Part shown: positions 1 through 6,670 of the stretch, one piece after another
Layout: every line of letters starts with the position of its first letter
Position numbering within the stretch: the stretch's first letter is position 1
Source: CAZWHE01 sp964633825
GTDB lineage: Bacteria; Planctomycetota; B15-G4; CAYZWU01
DNA length: 15,039 nucleotides
Direction of reading: 5' to 3'
Assembly (NCBI GenBank): GCA_964633825.1
Contig: CAZWHE010000105.1
Span: 1-15,039 of the forward strand
Made by a program: the position numbers and the translations under genes
The notes under the pieces: model-generated
The model's database searches: none
What the model was told of the DNA's origin: nothing
Seen by the model: only the letters and a program-made list of their open reading frames with translations

Positions 1-56
1 AGATAATCTGGGATTGGAACCGGCCCAGCGGGTTAGATAATGTAGGACTCAGCACC

Positions 57-122
57 CTGCTCAAGACAATCGCTTCCTTCTGCATCGTCGGAATACTTTT
101 CCTTTCCCTGATCGGCGGTTGC
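57..122 (+). other. Lipoprotein signal peptide with lipobox, in frame ahead of the metalloprotease
   Basis: In-frame translation gives LLKTIASF, then CIVGILFLSLIGGC. This is one Lys, a hydrophobic stretch of about 16 residues, and a cysteine at bases 120-122 in a lipobox context (L-I-G-G-C). The following Ser/Gly/Asn-rich acidic linker (to about base 200) is typical of the tether of a lipid-anchored exported protein. It indicates the protease is anchored to a membrane by signal peptidase II processing. Confidence 0.65.
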
Positions 123-2501
123 AGCTGGTCGTTCAGAAGCGGAGGCTCGTCCGGCAATAACAACGACGATGAAGAAGAAAACGAAGAGAAGAACAGTACC
201 TATATTCCAAACTCATCATGTGAGGACGCGGATCATTCACACCTAACAAAACTCTCCTCCTTTAGAGCGATCATGTCGAACAGATCATCGACACATCCCT
301 ACCGGAAGCTCTGCATGATCGAGGGACCGACTGTTCGAGCGATCTTTGGCGACCGCGAGATCGGAGAGGCCGAGCTTCAACAGCTGGCCGAGATGGTCAT
401 GACCGCCAATCCCGACCTTGTGGGCCTGCCAAGCGGTTCCGGGTCAGGTGTGTTGAAGTACGAGAACGCGCGTTTTCTTGAAACCGGCACGCGCCTCACC
501 TTCCGCCAGCACGCCGTACTGAGAGGCGGAACGATCGAGCCGCTTCTGAATCGAGGAACCGTTCGCTTCTTCATCAACCAACGGGGTGAGCTGAGTTACA
601 TCGACAACGAAACCCGCAGCGACTTAACCGACATCGACCCGGCGATGATTTGTGAAGAGGAAGCGTGTGAATACGCCCTGTCTGCCTTGAAAATAGTCGA
701 GATACAGACCGGACAGGAACACCTGACTCTTCCCTTCGACGCACACGCAGCTGAGGTGATCGGCAGAGGAGTTTTCATTCGCGATGATGGTCCTCCCCGC
801 GTGGCCTACATGGTCTCACTCGACGGAACGATGGGTCAATGGAAGGGCGGATTTATTGTTTACATCGACGGGGTCACGGGTGAGTTGCTGGACTATTGCA
901 ATCGGCAGATTTACGGCGGTGGCATCACCTGGAACGCTCAGCGTGAAGGTCCCACGAATCACTATGAAGGCAAACGGGGGCTTGTGGAGACTTATGACCC
1001 GAATCCACTACAGAACACGGTACTTACCAGGACCGTTTATGGGCTCGAATTGACCACAAAGCACCTTTACGGACAGGTGACCTGTACGGCTCACAACGAA
1101 CAGGTTGGAGATGCTGTCGGTTCAGGACCGTACTTCAGTGAATTTCTCTTTTACAATGCACCCTGGCCAGATAGTTACCATCTTAACAAGGCCACCGTCT
1201 ATTACGCGATCAGCGGATATTTACCATATCTGGAGAACGAAGGTTTCGGTGGTCTGATGACGGCAACGCCTCCTGTGCCGGTGGAAGCGATGTACACATG
1301 GTACGCAACGTCGTGTTATGATTATGTTCTAAAAAAAATATACATCCTTGGTTCAACAGGTTTCGTGCATGCTGCGGACATCGAAACGATCTGGCATGAG
1401 TTATGTCACTACCTAAGCCACATGGTTGGCGGTAGTGGGCCATATGGTTTTCCGTTTGATACTATGGACAAACACAACCGGGCGATTTGCGAGGCAGTAG
1501 CAGATTTCCCAGCGCAATCAAAAAGCAATGATCCCTATTGTTACGAATGGGCAGCGCAGAACGCCTCCCTTCCATATTACAGAACCATCCTGCACTACCG
1601 GACTATGGACAACTACGGCGGAGATATTTACTTTAACAGTACAATTTTTAGCGGCGCTCTCTGGGACATGCGCAGCATCGTCGGCAACGGTATAGTTGAT
1701 CCCTTGGTGTATCAGTCCATTAATTACTACCTGCCAACCGACGATTTCTCGGCCATCGAACCTGCCATGCTTCAAGCCGACTTCGATCTGTTCGGCGGCA
1801 AGTACGCTGACATTATCTTGAAATTGCTTTCTCTTCGGAAAATCAGCGCACCTTATCCCTGGCCGACGACCTACCCCGTTTCCCTGCCTCGTCCATACGA
1901 TGCCGGCATCAACGACTGGCAGATTTATTCAGTGCCGGGTGCAGCAGAACTGGCCGTCACCCTCGATAACCTGACCAGCATTTACATGAGCGATGACGGC
2001 CTGAGCTGGGACTACCTGGAAATCACGGACGGAAACGATGTTGTCATCACAACCGTCAAGGACCGCGATGGCCGCAACATGACGGTCTTGGTGCCCGGCG
2101 ACACGGTGAAATTTCACCTGGTGACACAGAGTGGCAGCGGCGCCGGTTACCTCGTAGAGGCCATCGAGGACACGACCAACAACACCGCCCAACCGGTCGC
2201 TGTTCTGAATGCATCAACTGCTTCGGGAATGGCACCGCTCAAAGTCGATTTCGACGCCGGCGATTCTCATGATCCGAACGGATACATCGCGGCCATGACC
2301 GTCGATCTTGGTGACGGCACCATGCTCTACCTCGACCTGGACACGCCGGAATTCAGCTGGAACTTCGATCGTCTCGGCATCCTGCCGATGCCGGAAGGAC
2401 AGACAACGACTTTCAACGTGGCCCTGACCGTTACCGACAACCAGGGAGCGTCGTCGACGACAACACAGGTGATCGAAGTCCTGCCAAGACCGGGATATTG
2501 A
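57..2501 (+). CDS. Secreted zinc metalloprotease lipoprotein with CUB-like and PKD domains (5' end uncertain)
   Basis: Predicted extracellular gluzincin-type peptidase (thermolysin/fungalysin-like fold). Residues are counted from the ATG at 273. Residues 50-210 resemble an FTP/PepSY propeptide. The zinc motif is H375-E-L-C-H379, and E407 in an EAVAD stretch is the likely third ligand, 28 residues on as in M36-like enzymes. An SGALWD motif follows at 460. About 540-635 is CUB-like (WDYLEITDG; GDTVKFHLV), and 641-742 is a PKD domain ending at the stop. The ATG at 273 has no convincing ribosome site. The same frame is open back to base 3, and bases 57-122 encode a lysine, a hydrophobic run and a lipobox LIGGC, then a Ser/Asn/Asp/Glu-rich linker. 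No ATG, GTG or TTG lies in frame upstream of 273. The start is therefore either CTG at 57 (AGGA at 44-47) or left of the window. Family and zinc site are fairly sure; substrate is unknown. Confidence 0.8.
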   Translation: MLKTIASFCIVGILFLSLIGGCSWSFRSGGSSGNNNDDEEENEEKNSTYIPNSSCEDADHSHLTKLSSFRAIMSNRSSTHPYRKLCMIEGPTVRAIFGDREIGEAELQQLAEMVMTANPDLVGLPSGSGSGVLKYENARFLETGTRLTFRQHAVLRGGTIEPLLNRGTVRFFINQRGELSYIDNETRSDLTDIDPAMICEEEACEYALSALKIVEIQTGQEHLTLPFDAHAAEVIGRGVFIRDDGPPRVAYMVSLDGTMGQWKGGFIVYIDGVTGELLDYCNRQIYGGGITWNAQREGPTNHYEGKRGLVETYDPNPLQNTVLTRTVYGLELTTKHLYGQVTCTAHNEQVGDAVGSGPYFSEFLFYNAPWPDSYHLNKATVYYAISGYLPYLENEGFGGLMTATPPVPVEAMYTWYATSCYDYVLKKIYILGSTGFVHAADIETIWHELCHYLSHMVGGSGPYGFPFDTMDKHNRAICEAVADFPAQSKSNDPYCYEWAAQNASLPYYRTILHYRTMDNYGGDIYFNSTIFSGALWDMRSIVGNGIVDPLVYQSINYYLPTDDFSAIEPAMLQADFDLFGGKYADIILKLLSLRKISAPYPWPTTYPVSLPRPYDAGINDWQIYSVPGAAELAVTLDNLTSIYMSDDGLSWDYLEITDGNDVVITTVKDRDGRNMTVLVPGDTVKFHLVTQSGSGAGYLVEAIEDTTNNTAQPVAVLNASTASGMAPLKVDFDAGDSHDPNGYIAAMTVDLGDGTMLYLDLDTPEFSWNFDRLGILPMPEGQTTTFNVALTVTDNQGASSTTTQVIEVLPRPGY

Positions 2502-2508
2502 CAGATAA

Positions 2509-2700
2509 CCGGCTGTCACCATCATCGACAGAGGGCAGGCTGGAAGCGTAGAGACGTTTCAGAGCGGCGAAGGGGCTAAATCGGGAATTGTACCGGGATT
2601 CTGGCAACCAGGAGAGCAATACCCATTCCAAGCGTTGGTGGGACCTCTCGGCAACCCATCTTCTGAGCTGACAAACCTACTGCCGCTGGTTGTCCAATAA
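2509..2700 (+). pseudogene. Start-less 3' fragment of an unrecognised gene, sharing the WQP/FQALVGPL motif with the gene at 14871
   Basis: The frame runs from just after a TAA at 2506-2508 to a TAA at 2698-2700. It contains no ATG or GTG upstream of the conserved block and no ribosome site. Codons 2602-2649 read W-Q-P-G-E-Q-Y-P-F-Q-A-L-V-G-P-L, and the frame ends in LVVQ-stop. Twelve of these sixteen residues recur in the open frame at 14922-14969, and nine of the twelve shared residues use different synonymous codons. That argues for a real protein-coding history. The frame differs from the metalloprotease frame, and both frames carry stops between them (2499-2501 and 2506-2508), so one simple frameshift cannot join them. 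Likely the 3' remnant of a deleted or truncated paralogue. The shape of the C-terminus (FQA..., TN..., VQ-stop) loosely recalls that of the FG-GAP protein at 11491-13083. Function unknown. Confidence 0.5.
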
Positions 2701-2759
2701 GGCTTCACACGATTCATTAATCCAACACCGTAGGGAACCCCCCGCAGCAAACCGGCCCG

Positions 2760-2814
2760 CCGCGGTTTCGCGGGGCCGGGTGAACCCTTCTCCCCCGGCC
2801 CCGCGAAACCGCGG
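2760..2814. terminator. Perfect 21-bp inverted repeat at a convergent gene junction, candidate terminator
   Basis: Arms 2760-2780 and 2794-2814 are exact reverse complements over 21 bp, very GC-rich, with a 13-base loop. It lies between plus-strand coding material ending at 2700 and the minus-strand kinase gene ending at 2835, a normal place for a bidirectional terminator. A run of five T follows at 2821-2825, six bases after the stem, so it is not a textbook intrinsic terminator. There is no T run on the minus-strand side. Each arm also contains a small internal hairpin (CCGCG-GTTT-CGCGG). It could instead be a dispersed palindromic repeat. Confidence 0.5.
2776..2793 (-). repeat. 18-bp element shared with 7912-7929
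   Basis: Minus-strand copy of the same 18-base word, spanning the inner end of the left arm and the loop of the 2760-2814 inverted repeat, 41 bases after the kinase stop codon. The neighbouring bases are unrelated apart from being GC-rich and palindromic. Confidence 0.55.
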
Positions 2815-2834
2815 TGATCGTTTTTGCGAGGCCT

Positions 2835-4781
2835 CTATCGGGGCGGGCTCTTTTCGGCCGCGCTGTCGGAATCGCCCGTCGACGGGCCCCGGTTGATGAA
2901 GGGGAGGAAGTTCTTGTCGAGAAAATCCCGGGCCTCGTCCCTGAGGGTGTCCGTCTGGGAAATGGCCCACCCTTTCAGGCCCTGATCCAGGCCCTGTTCG
3001 GCGAAAAAGGCCACGATGTCGATGATGGGGAAACCCGTTGTTTTATCCGACTGGGCGTACATTTTTTTAAGCTCGAAGGCTTCCCTGTGATTCCTGTCCA
3101 GGTCCGCGGCGAGATCGACCTCGAGCTGGGCGCGTGTGAAGTAACCCTTTCGCTCCTCCGAGCCCGGAGTCGCCAGCTTCGCTTTTTCGTAATAGATCTT
3201 GCTGATCAGGCATCTCATGTCGGCGCTGTTTCCGAGCTTGAGTGCATTCTCCCCGCATGCCATGGCGGTGTCGAGGCGCTTGGCGCGTTCGTTGTATGGA
3301 AGCTCCGTGCCCATGAGGTAATAATTGTAGAGCGTTTCGGCGCAGGCCTGGGCGATGGAGAAATCATTGGGCTCCAGCGCTTTGGCCCGCATCAGGTCGC
3401 CGAGGCCTTCGACAAGCCGGTTCCGGCGCAGGAGCATCTCGCTGCGCACGAAAAGAGCGTTTCCATTGTCGGGATCGGCGGCCACGGCTTTATCGAGCTC
3501 GGCAAGGGCCGCTTCCTCATCGCCCTTTCTGTCGAGAGCCTGCCCCAGAAGCATGTGCCCGTCCGCCCTGCCGGGAATGAGGACCACGGCCTGCTGGAAC
3601 TTCTCCATCGCCTTGTTCGTGCTTCCGTCGCGGAGGAAGGTTCGGCCCTCGTTGAGAAGCGTTTCGTAGGCGGCCACGTTCTTCTGAATGCCCACGTCGG
3701 TCTGGGTCTGTTTCATCTGCCGGGTCACGCTGAGGGAATAGGCCATGATCGTTAAAAGGAGAACGGACGCCACGGCCGCCATGGATGAGATGACGCGGTG
3801 CTTCCGGACCTTTTTTATCAAGCGCGTGATCGTTCCCGAAGGCCGCGCCAGGATCGGTTCGCCGTCGAGGTAGCGTTTCATGTCGGTCGCCATGTCGCCG
3901 GCCGTGGCGAAACGGTGCCGCTCTTCTTTTTCCATCGCTTTCATGGCGATGACGTCGAGCTCCCACGGGGCGTCGGTCCTGATCTTGCGCGCCGGCCGGG
4001 GTTCCTCTTCGAGAATCTTGTTGAGAATCTCCTGGGTGTTCTCGCCCTGGAAAGGGGGCTCTCCCGTGAGAAGCTCGTAGAGCGTCACACCGAGCGAATA
4101 GATATCGGTGCTCCGGCCCACGCCCCCTTTCTTGGCCTGGACCTGCTCGGGGCTCATGTAGAGGGGGGTGCCCACGAGGGCGCCCGATTCGGTCAGGGTG
4201 GCGCCCCTCTCCTTCCTGGCCAGGCCGAAGTCGGTGATGACGACCTTGTCTTCCTTCGTGACGAGGATGTTGCCCGGCTTGATGTCCCTGTGGATGATCT
4301 CGTGGCGGTGGGCGAACTCCATCGCGACAGCCGCCTGCAGCATGAGGCGTGCGATCCTGTCGAAGGGGAGGGGGGATTCCGCCTTGACGATCTCGTCGAG
4401 GGAGCGCCCCTCGATGTATTGCATCGCGTAATAGTAGAGGGAGCCTTTCTGGCCGATGGCGTATATCTGGACGATGTTCTCGTGCTGGAGCCTGGCCACC
4501 GATTCGGCCTCACGGAGGAAGCGGCGGATCGATTTCTCCGGGAGGTTGATCGAAGGGGGCAGGGCTTTGATCGCCACCCGCCTGTTGAGGCTCTCCTGGA
4601 CCGCCTCGAATACGACCCCCATGGAGCCCCGGCCGATCTCGCGGGTGATGAGGAATTCGTCGAGGTGTTTCCCCTTCAGGCTGTCGATGCCGGGGATGCC
4701 GGCAAAGAGGTCCGAGTCGGCCATGCCGTTCGTCGAGTCCGCCTTGACGGGTGCGTTCTTATCTTTCTTGTCAGGGGTCAC
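2835..4781 (-). CDS. Membrane-anchored Ser/Thr protein kinase with C-terminal TPR repeats (PknB-like)
   Basis: Hanks-type kinase, 648 residues. The glycine loop is at 50-55 (GRGSMG), with the VAIK lysine at K72, a likely helix-C glutamate at E91, the catalytic loop HRD 164-166 with K168 and N171, DFG at 184-186 and the activation-segment SPE at 210-212. All catalytic residues are present, so it should be active. A basic stretch is followed by one transmembrane helix at about 331-352, then TPR-like helices from about 370 to 480 and further helical sequence. This places the kinase in the cytoplasm and the TPR region outside. There are no PASTA repeats. The GTG start at 4781 is set by AGGA six bases upstream. 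It lies 32 bp downstream of kdsA on the same strand, so the two are probably co-transcribed. Substrates are unknown. Confidence 0.93.
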   Translation of the reverse strand: MTPDKKDKNAPVKADSTNGMADSDLFAGIPGIDSLKGKHLDEFLITREIGRGSMGVVFEAVQESLNRRVAIKALPPSINLPEKSIRRFLREAESVARLQHENIVQIYAIGQKGSLYYYAMQYIEGRSLDEIVKAESPLPFDRIARLMLQAAVAMEFAHRHEIIHRDIKPGNILVTKEDKVVITDFGLARKERGATLTESGALVGTPLYMSPEQVQAKKGGVGRSTDIYSLGVTLYELLTGEPPFQGENTQEILNKILEEEPRPARKIRTDAPWELDVIAMKAMEKEERHRFATAGDMATDMKRYLDGEPILARPSGTITRLIKKVRKHRVISSMAAVASVLLLTIMAYSLSVTRQMKQTQTDVGIQKNVAAYETLLNEGRTFLRDGSTNKAMEKFQQAVVLIPGRADGHMLLGQALDRKGDEEAALAELDKAVAADPDNGNALFVRSEMLLRRNRLVEGLGDLMRAKALEPNDFSIAQACAETLYNYYLMGTELPYNERAKRLDTAMACGENALKLGNSADMRCLISKIYYEKAKLATPGSEERKGYFTRAQLEVDLAADLDRNHREAFELKKMYAQSDKTTGFPIIDIVAFFAEQGLDQGLKGWAISQTDTLRDEARDFLDKNFLPFINRGPSTGDSDSAAEKSPPR

Positions 4782-4813
4782 GTGAGGTCCTGTTTCAAAA
4801 CACGAGTGCTATA

Positions 4814-5620
4814 TCAGGAGCAGGCTTCGCGGATCCTAAGCAGCTGCTCCAGGAGCGGTTTCAGCTCGCTCAGCTTGATCATGTTCGGTCCGTCGGAAAG
4901 GGAGCGCTCCGGCTCTTCGTGCGTCTCCAGGAAGATTCCGTTGCACCCGGCGGCCACGGCCGCTCGGGCAAGCGTGGGAATCATGCCGGCCTCTCCGCCC
5001 GTTGCCGTGCCCAGGCCGCCCGGTTTCTGGACCGAGTGCGTGGCGTCGAAAACAACGGGGCAGCCGAGCTCCTGCATCCGCGGGATGGAGCGCATGTCGC
5101 TCACAAGGGAGTTGTATCCGAAGGAAGTTCCCCTTTCCGTGAGAATGATGTGGCGGCACCCCACGGTCCGGGCCTTTTCCACGATGTTCTTCATGTCCCA
5201 GGGGGCCATGAACTGGCCCTTTTTGATGTTGATCGGTTTTCCCGTCGAGGCCGCCGCCGTGATCAGGTCGGTCTGTCGGCAGAGGAAGGCCGGGACCTGG
5301 ATCAGATCGAGCGCACGGGCCGCCTCCTCTGCCTGGGAAGGTTCGTGAATGTCCGACATGACGGCGGCGCCCGTTTTTTCACCGACTTTGCGCAGAATCT
5401 CGAGCCCCTTTTTCATTCCGGGGCCGCGATAGGACGAAATGGAGCTCCTGTTCGCCTTGTCGTAGGACGCCTTGAAGATGAAGGGAATTCCCAGCTCACC
5501 CGTGATTTCGGCCAGATTTTGCGCCAGATTCACGGTTTCTGCCTCTTTTTCGATGACGCAGTGCCCGGCGATGAGGAAGAATTCCGCCAGGGGATCGAAG
5601 TTCATGCTGCCTGTCTGCAT
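4814..5620 (-). CDS. kdsA: 3-deoxy-D-manno-octulosonate 8-phosphate synthase (KDO8P synthase)
   Basis: Cytoplasmic enzyme condensing phosphoenolpyruvate and D-arabinose 5-phosphate to KDO-8-phosphate, the first committed step towards the KDO of LPS. It has 268 residues, close to the usual length. Family signatures are clear: KANRSS near 55-60, SDIHEPSQA at 89-97, KKGQFMAPWDM at 133-143 and ATHSVQKPGG at 193-202. C21 in an IAGHC context, together with H195, E232 and D243, matches the metal-ligand set of the metal-dependent class (Asn replaces the Cys in the E. coli type). The usual IAGPC has His in place of Pro here. The start may be M1 or M6; neither has a decisive ribosome site. It is the first gene of an apparent kdsA-kinase operon and diverges from the RmlD-like gene. 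Confidence 0.96.
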   Translation of the reverse strand: MQTGSMNFDPLAEFFLIAGHCVIEKEAETVNLAQNLAEITGELGIPFIFKASYDKANRSSISSYRGPGMKKGLEILRKVGEKTGAAVMSDIHEPSQAEEAARALDLIQVPAFLCRQTDLITAAASTGKPINIKKGQFMAPWDMKNIVEKARTVGCRHIILTERGTSFGYNSLVSDMRSIPRMQELGCPVVFDATHSVQKPGGLGTATGGEAGMIPTLARAAVAAGCNGIFLETHEEPERSLSDGPNMIKLSELKPLLEQLLRIREACS

Positions 5621-5712
5621 GGCCGGATGACCTTTTCCTTGTTTCTTTTGCTTTTCAAGTTAACGGACGTATTTTATCGTGTGATCCGGACTTGTAACAC
5701 GCAAATTTACGT
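5621..5712. promoter_or_regulatory. Divergent promoter region between kdsA and the RmlD-like gene
   Basis: This 92-bp gap must hold the promoters of both transcription units. On the plus strand TTGCTT (5648-5653) and TATTTT (5670-5675) lie 16 bp apart. On the minus strand TAAAAT (complement of 5671-5676) has TTACAA or GTTACA about 15-16 bp upstream. The two -10 candidates share almost the same bases, so the promoters would exclude each other. The matches to consensus are only partial. Confidence 0.3.
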
Positions 5713-6639
5713 ATGGCGCCTCGTGAAGTAAAGCGATCGATCCTGATCACCGGCGTGAGCGGGTTGGTGGGAAGTACGGTCTACAAGGCCCTGCTTCCCG
5801 AGGCGGGCCGGATTACGGGGGTGTTCCATACGACCCGGTTTCCGGGAAAAAAAGGCGGAAAAAAGGATTATCCCGGTCGTTTTGTCCGGGCCGATCTCTC
5901 CGATCCCGCGGCCGCAAAGCGCCTTCTCGACGATTCGTCGCCCACCCTGGTGGTCAACTGCGCCGCCTGTCCCGATATCGCCCCCTGCGAGGCCGATCCC
6001 GCCGCCGCGGCCCGGATCAACGCGGCGCTTCCCGCCCTGATCGCGTCGTGGTGCCGCGAAAGGGGGGTTCGCTTTATTCATTTTTCCACGGACCAGGTGT
6101 TCAACGGCGCCGAGGGATGGTATACCGAGTCCGATCCCCCGGCGCCCGTTCATGTCTACGGGTCGACCAAGGCGGAGGGGGAAAGTGGCGTGCTCCATGC
6201 GAATCCCCGCGCCCTGGTCATGCGGATAGCGCTGGCTTACGGTGGATCTTTCATCGGTTCGCGGTCCGTCTCGGAGAGGCTTGTCCGGATGTTGAAGGAA
6301 AAAAAACCTCTCTCTCTCTACACGAACGAGTACAGGACGCCCGTTCTCGTCGATGACGTGGCCCGGGCCGTTTGTTTTTTCGCGGATCGCGATTGTTCCG
6401 GCATCGTCCACGTGGCCGGGCCGGACCGGGTGAACCGCATGGAGCTCGGCCTCGCCGCCGCCCGCGAGTTCGGCCTGGACGAAAGCGCCCTGTCGCCGGG
6501 CTTGTCCCGGGGGCTCGAGGAAAGTCCTCCCCGTCCACTCGATCTTTCGCTTCATACGGCGAAAGCCCGGTCGCTCCTTCCCTTTCCGCTCAGAGGGGTG
6601 AGGGAAGGACTGGCGGCGTGCCGGCGGGCGGGCTATTGA
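5713..6639 (+). CDS. RmlD-like NAD(P)-dependent sugar-nucleotide reductase (extended SDR)
   Basis: Extended short-chain dehydrogenase, 308 residues, resembling dTDP-4-dehydrorhamnose reductase (RmlD), which makes dTDP-L-rhamnose for surface polysaccharides. The Rossmann motif G14-V-S-G17-L-V-G20 is at the N terminus. NCAAC at 82-86 matches the usual N-x-A-A region, STDQVFNG at 125-132 corresponds to the STDYVFDG motif, and Y149-x-x-x-K153 is the catalytic pair. There are no obvious losses. The ATG at 5713 lacks a strong ribosome site. It lies 31 bp upstream of the ApgM-family gene on the same strand, so the two are probably co-transcribed, and it faces kdsA across a short divergent region, consistent with envelope polysaccharide work. 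No other dTDP-rhamnose genes are in view, so the exact substrate is unproven. Confidence 0.85.
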   Translation: MAPREVKRSILITGVSGLVGSTVYKALLPEAGRITGVFHTTRFPGKKGGKKDYPGRFVRADLSDPAAAKRLLDDSSPTLVVNCAACPDIAPCEADPAAAARINAALPALIASWCRERGVRFIHFSTDQVFNGAEGWYTESDPPAPVHVYGSTKAEGESGVLHANPRALVMRIALAYGGSFIGSRSVSERLVRMLKEKKPLSLYTNEYRTPVLVDDVARAVCFFADRDCSGIVHVAGPDRVNRMELGLAAAREFGLDESALSPGLSRGLEESPPRPLDLSLHTAKARSLLPFPLRGVREGLAACRRAGY

Positions 6640-6670
6640 TAGTGACAAAATCCTTGTCGAGGGAGTTGCC

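Noticed and set aside
2470..2700. Frameshift joining the metalloprotease to the downstream fragment
   Set aside because: The fragment's frame has stops at 2470 and 2506, and the metalloprotease ends naturally after a complete PKD domain, so one indel cannot fuse them.
2814..5731. Long open frames on the plus strand across the kinase and kdsA genes
   Set aside because: They are antisense to two genes with complete catalytic motifs. Their translations are low-information shadows caused by high GC at third codon positions.
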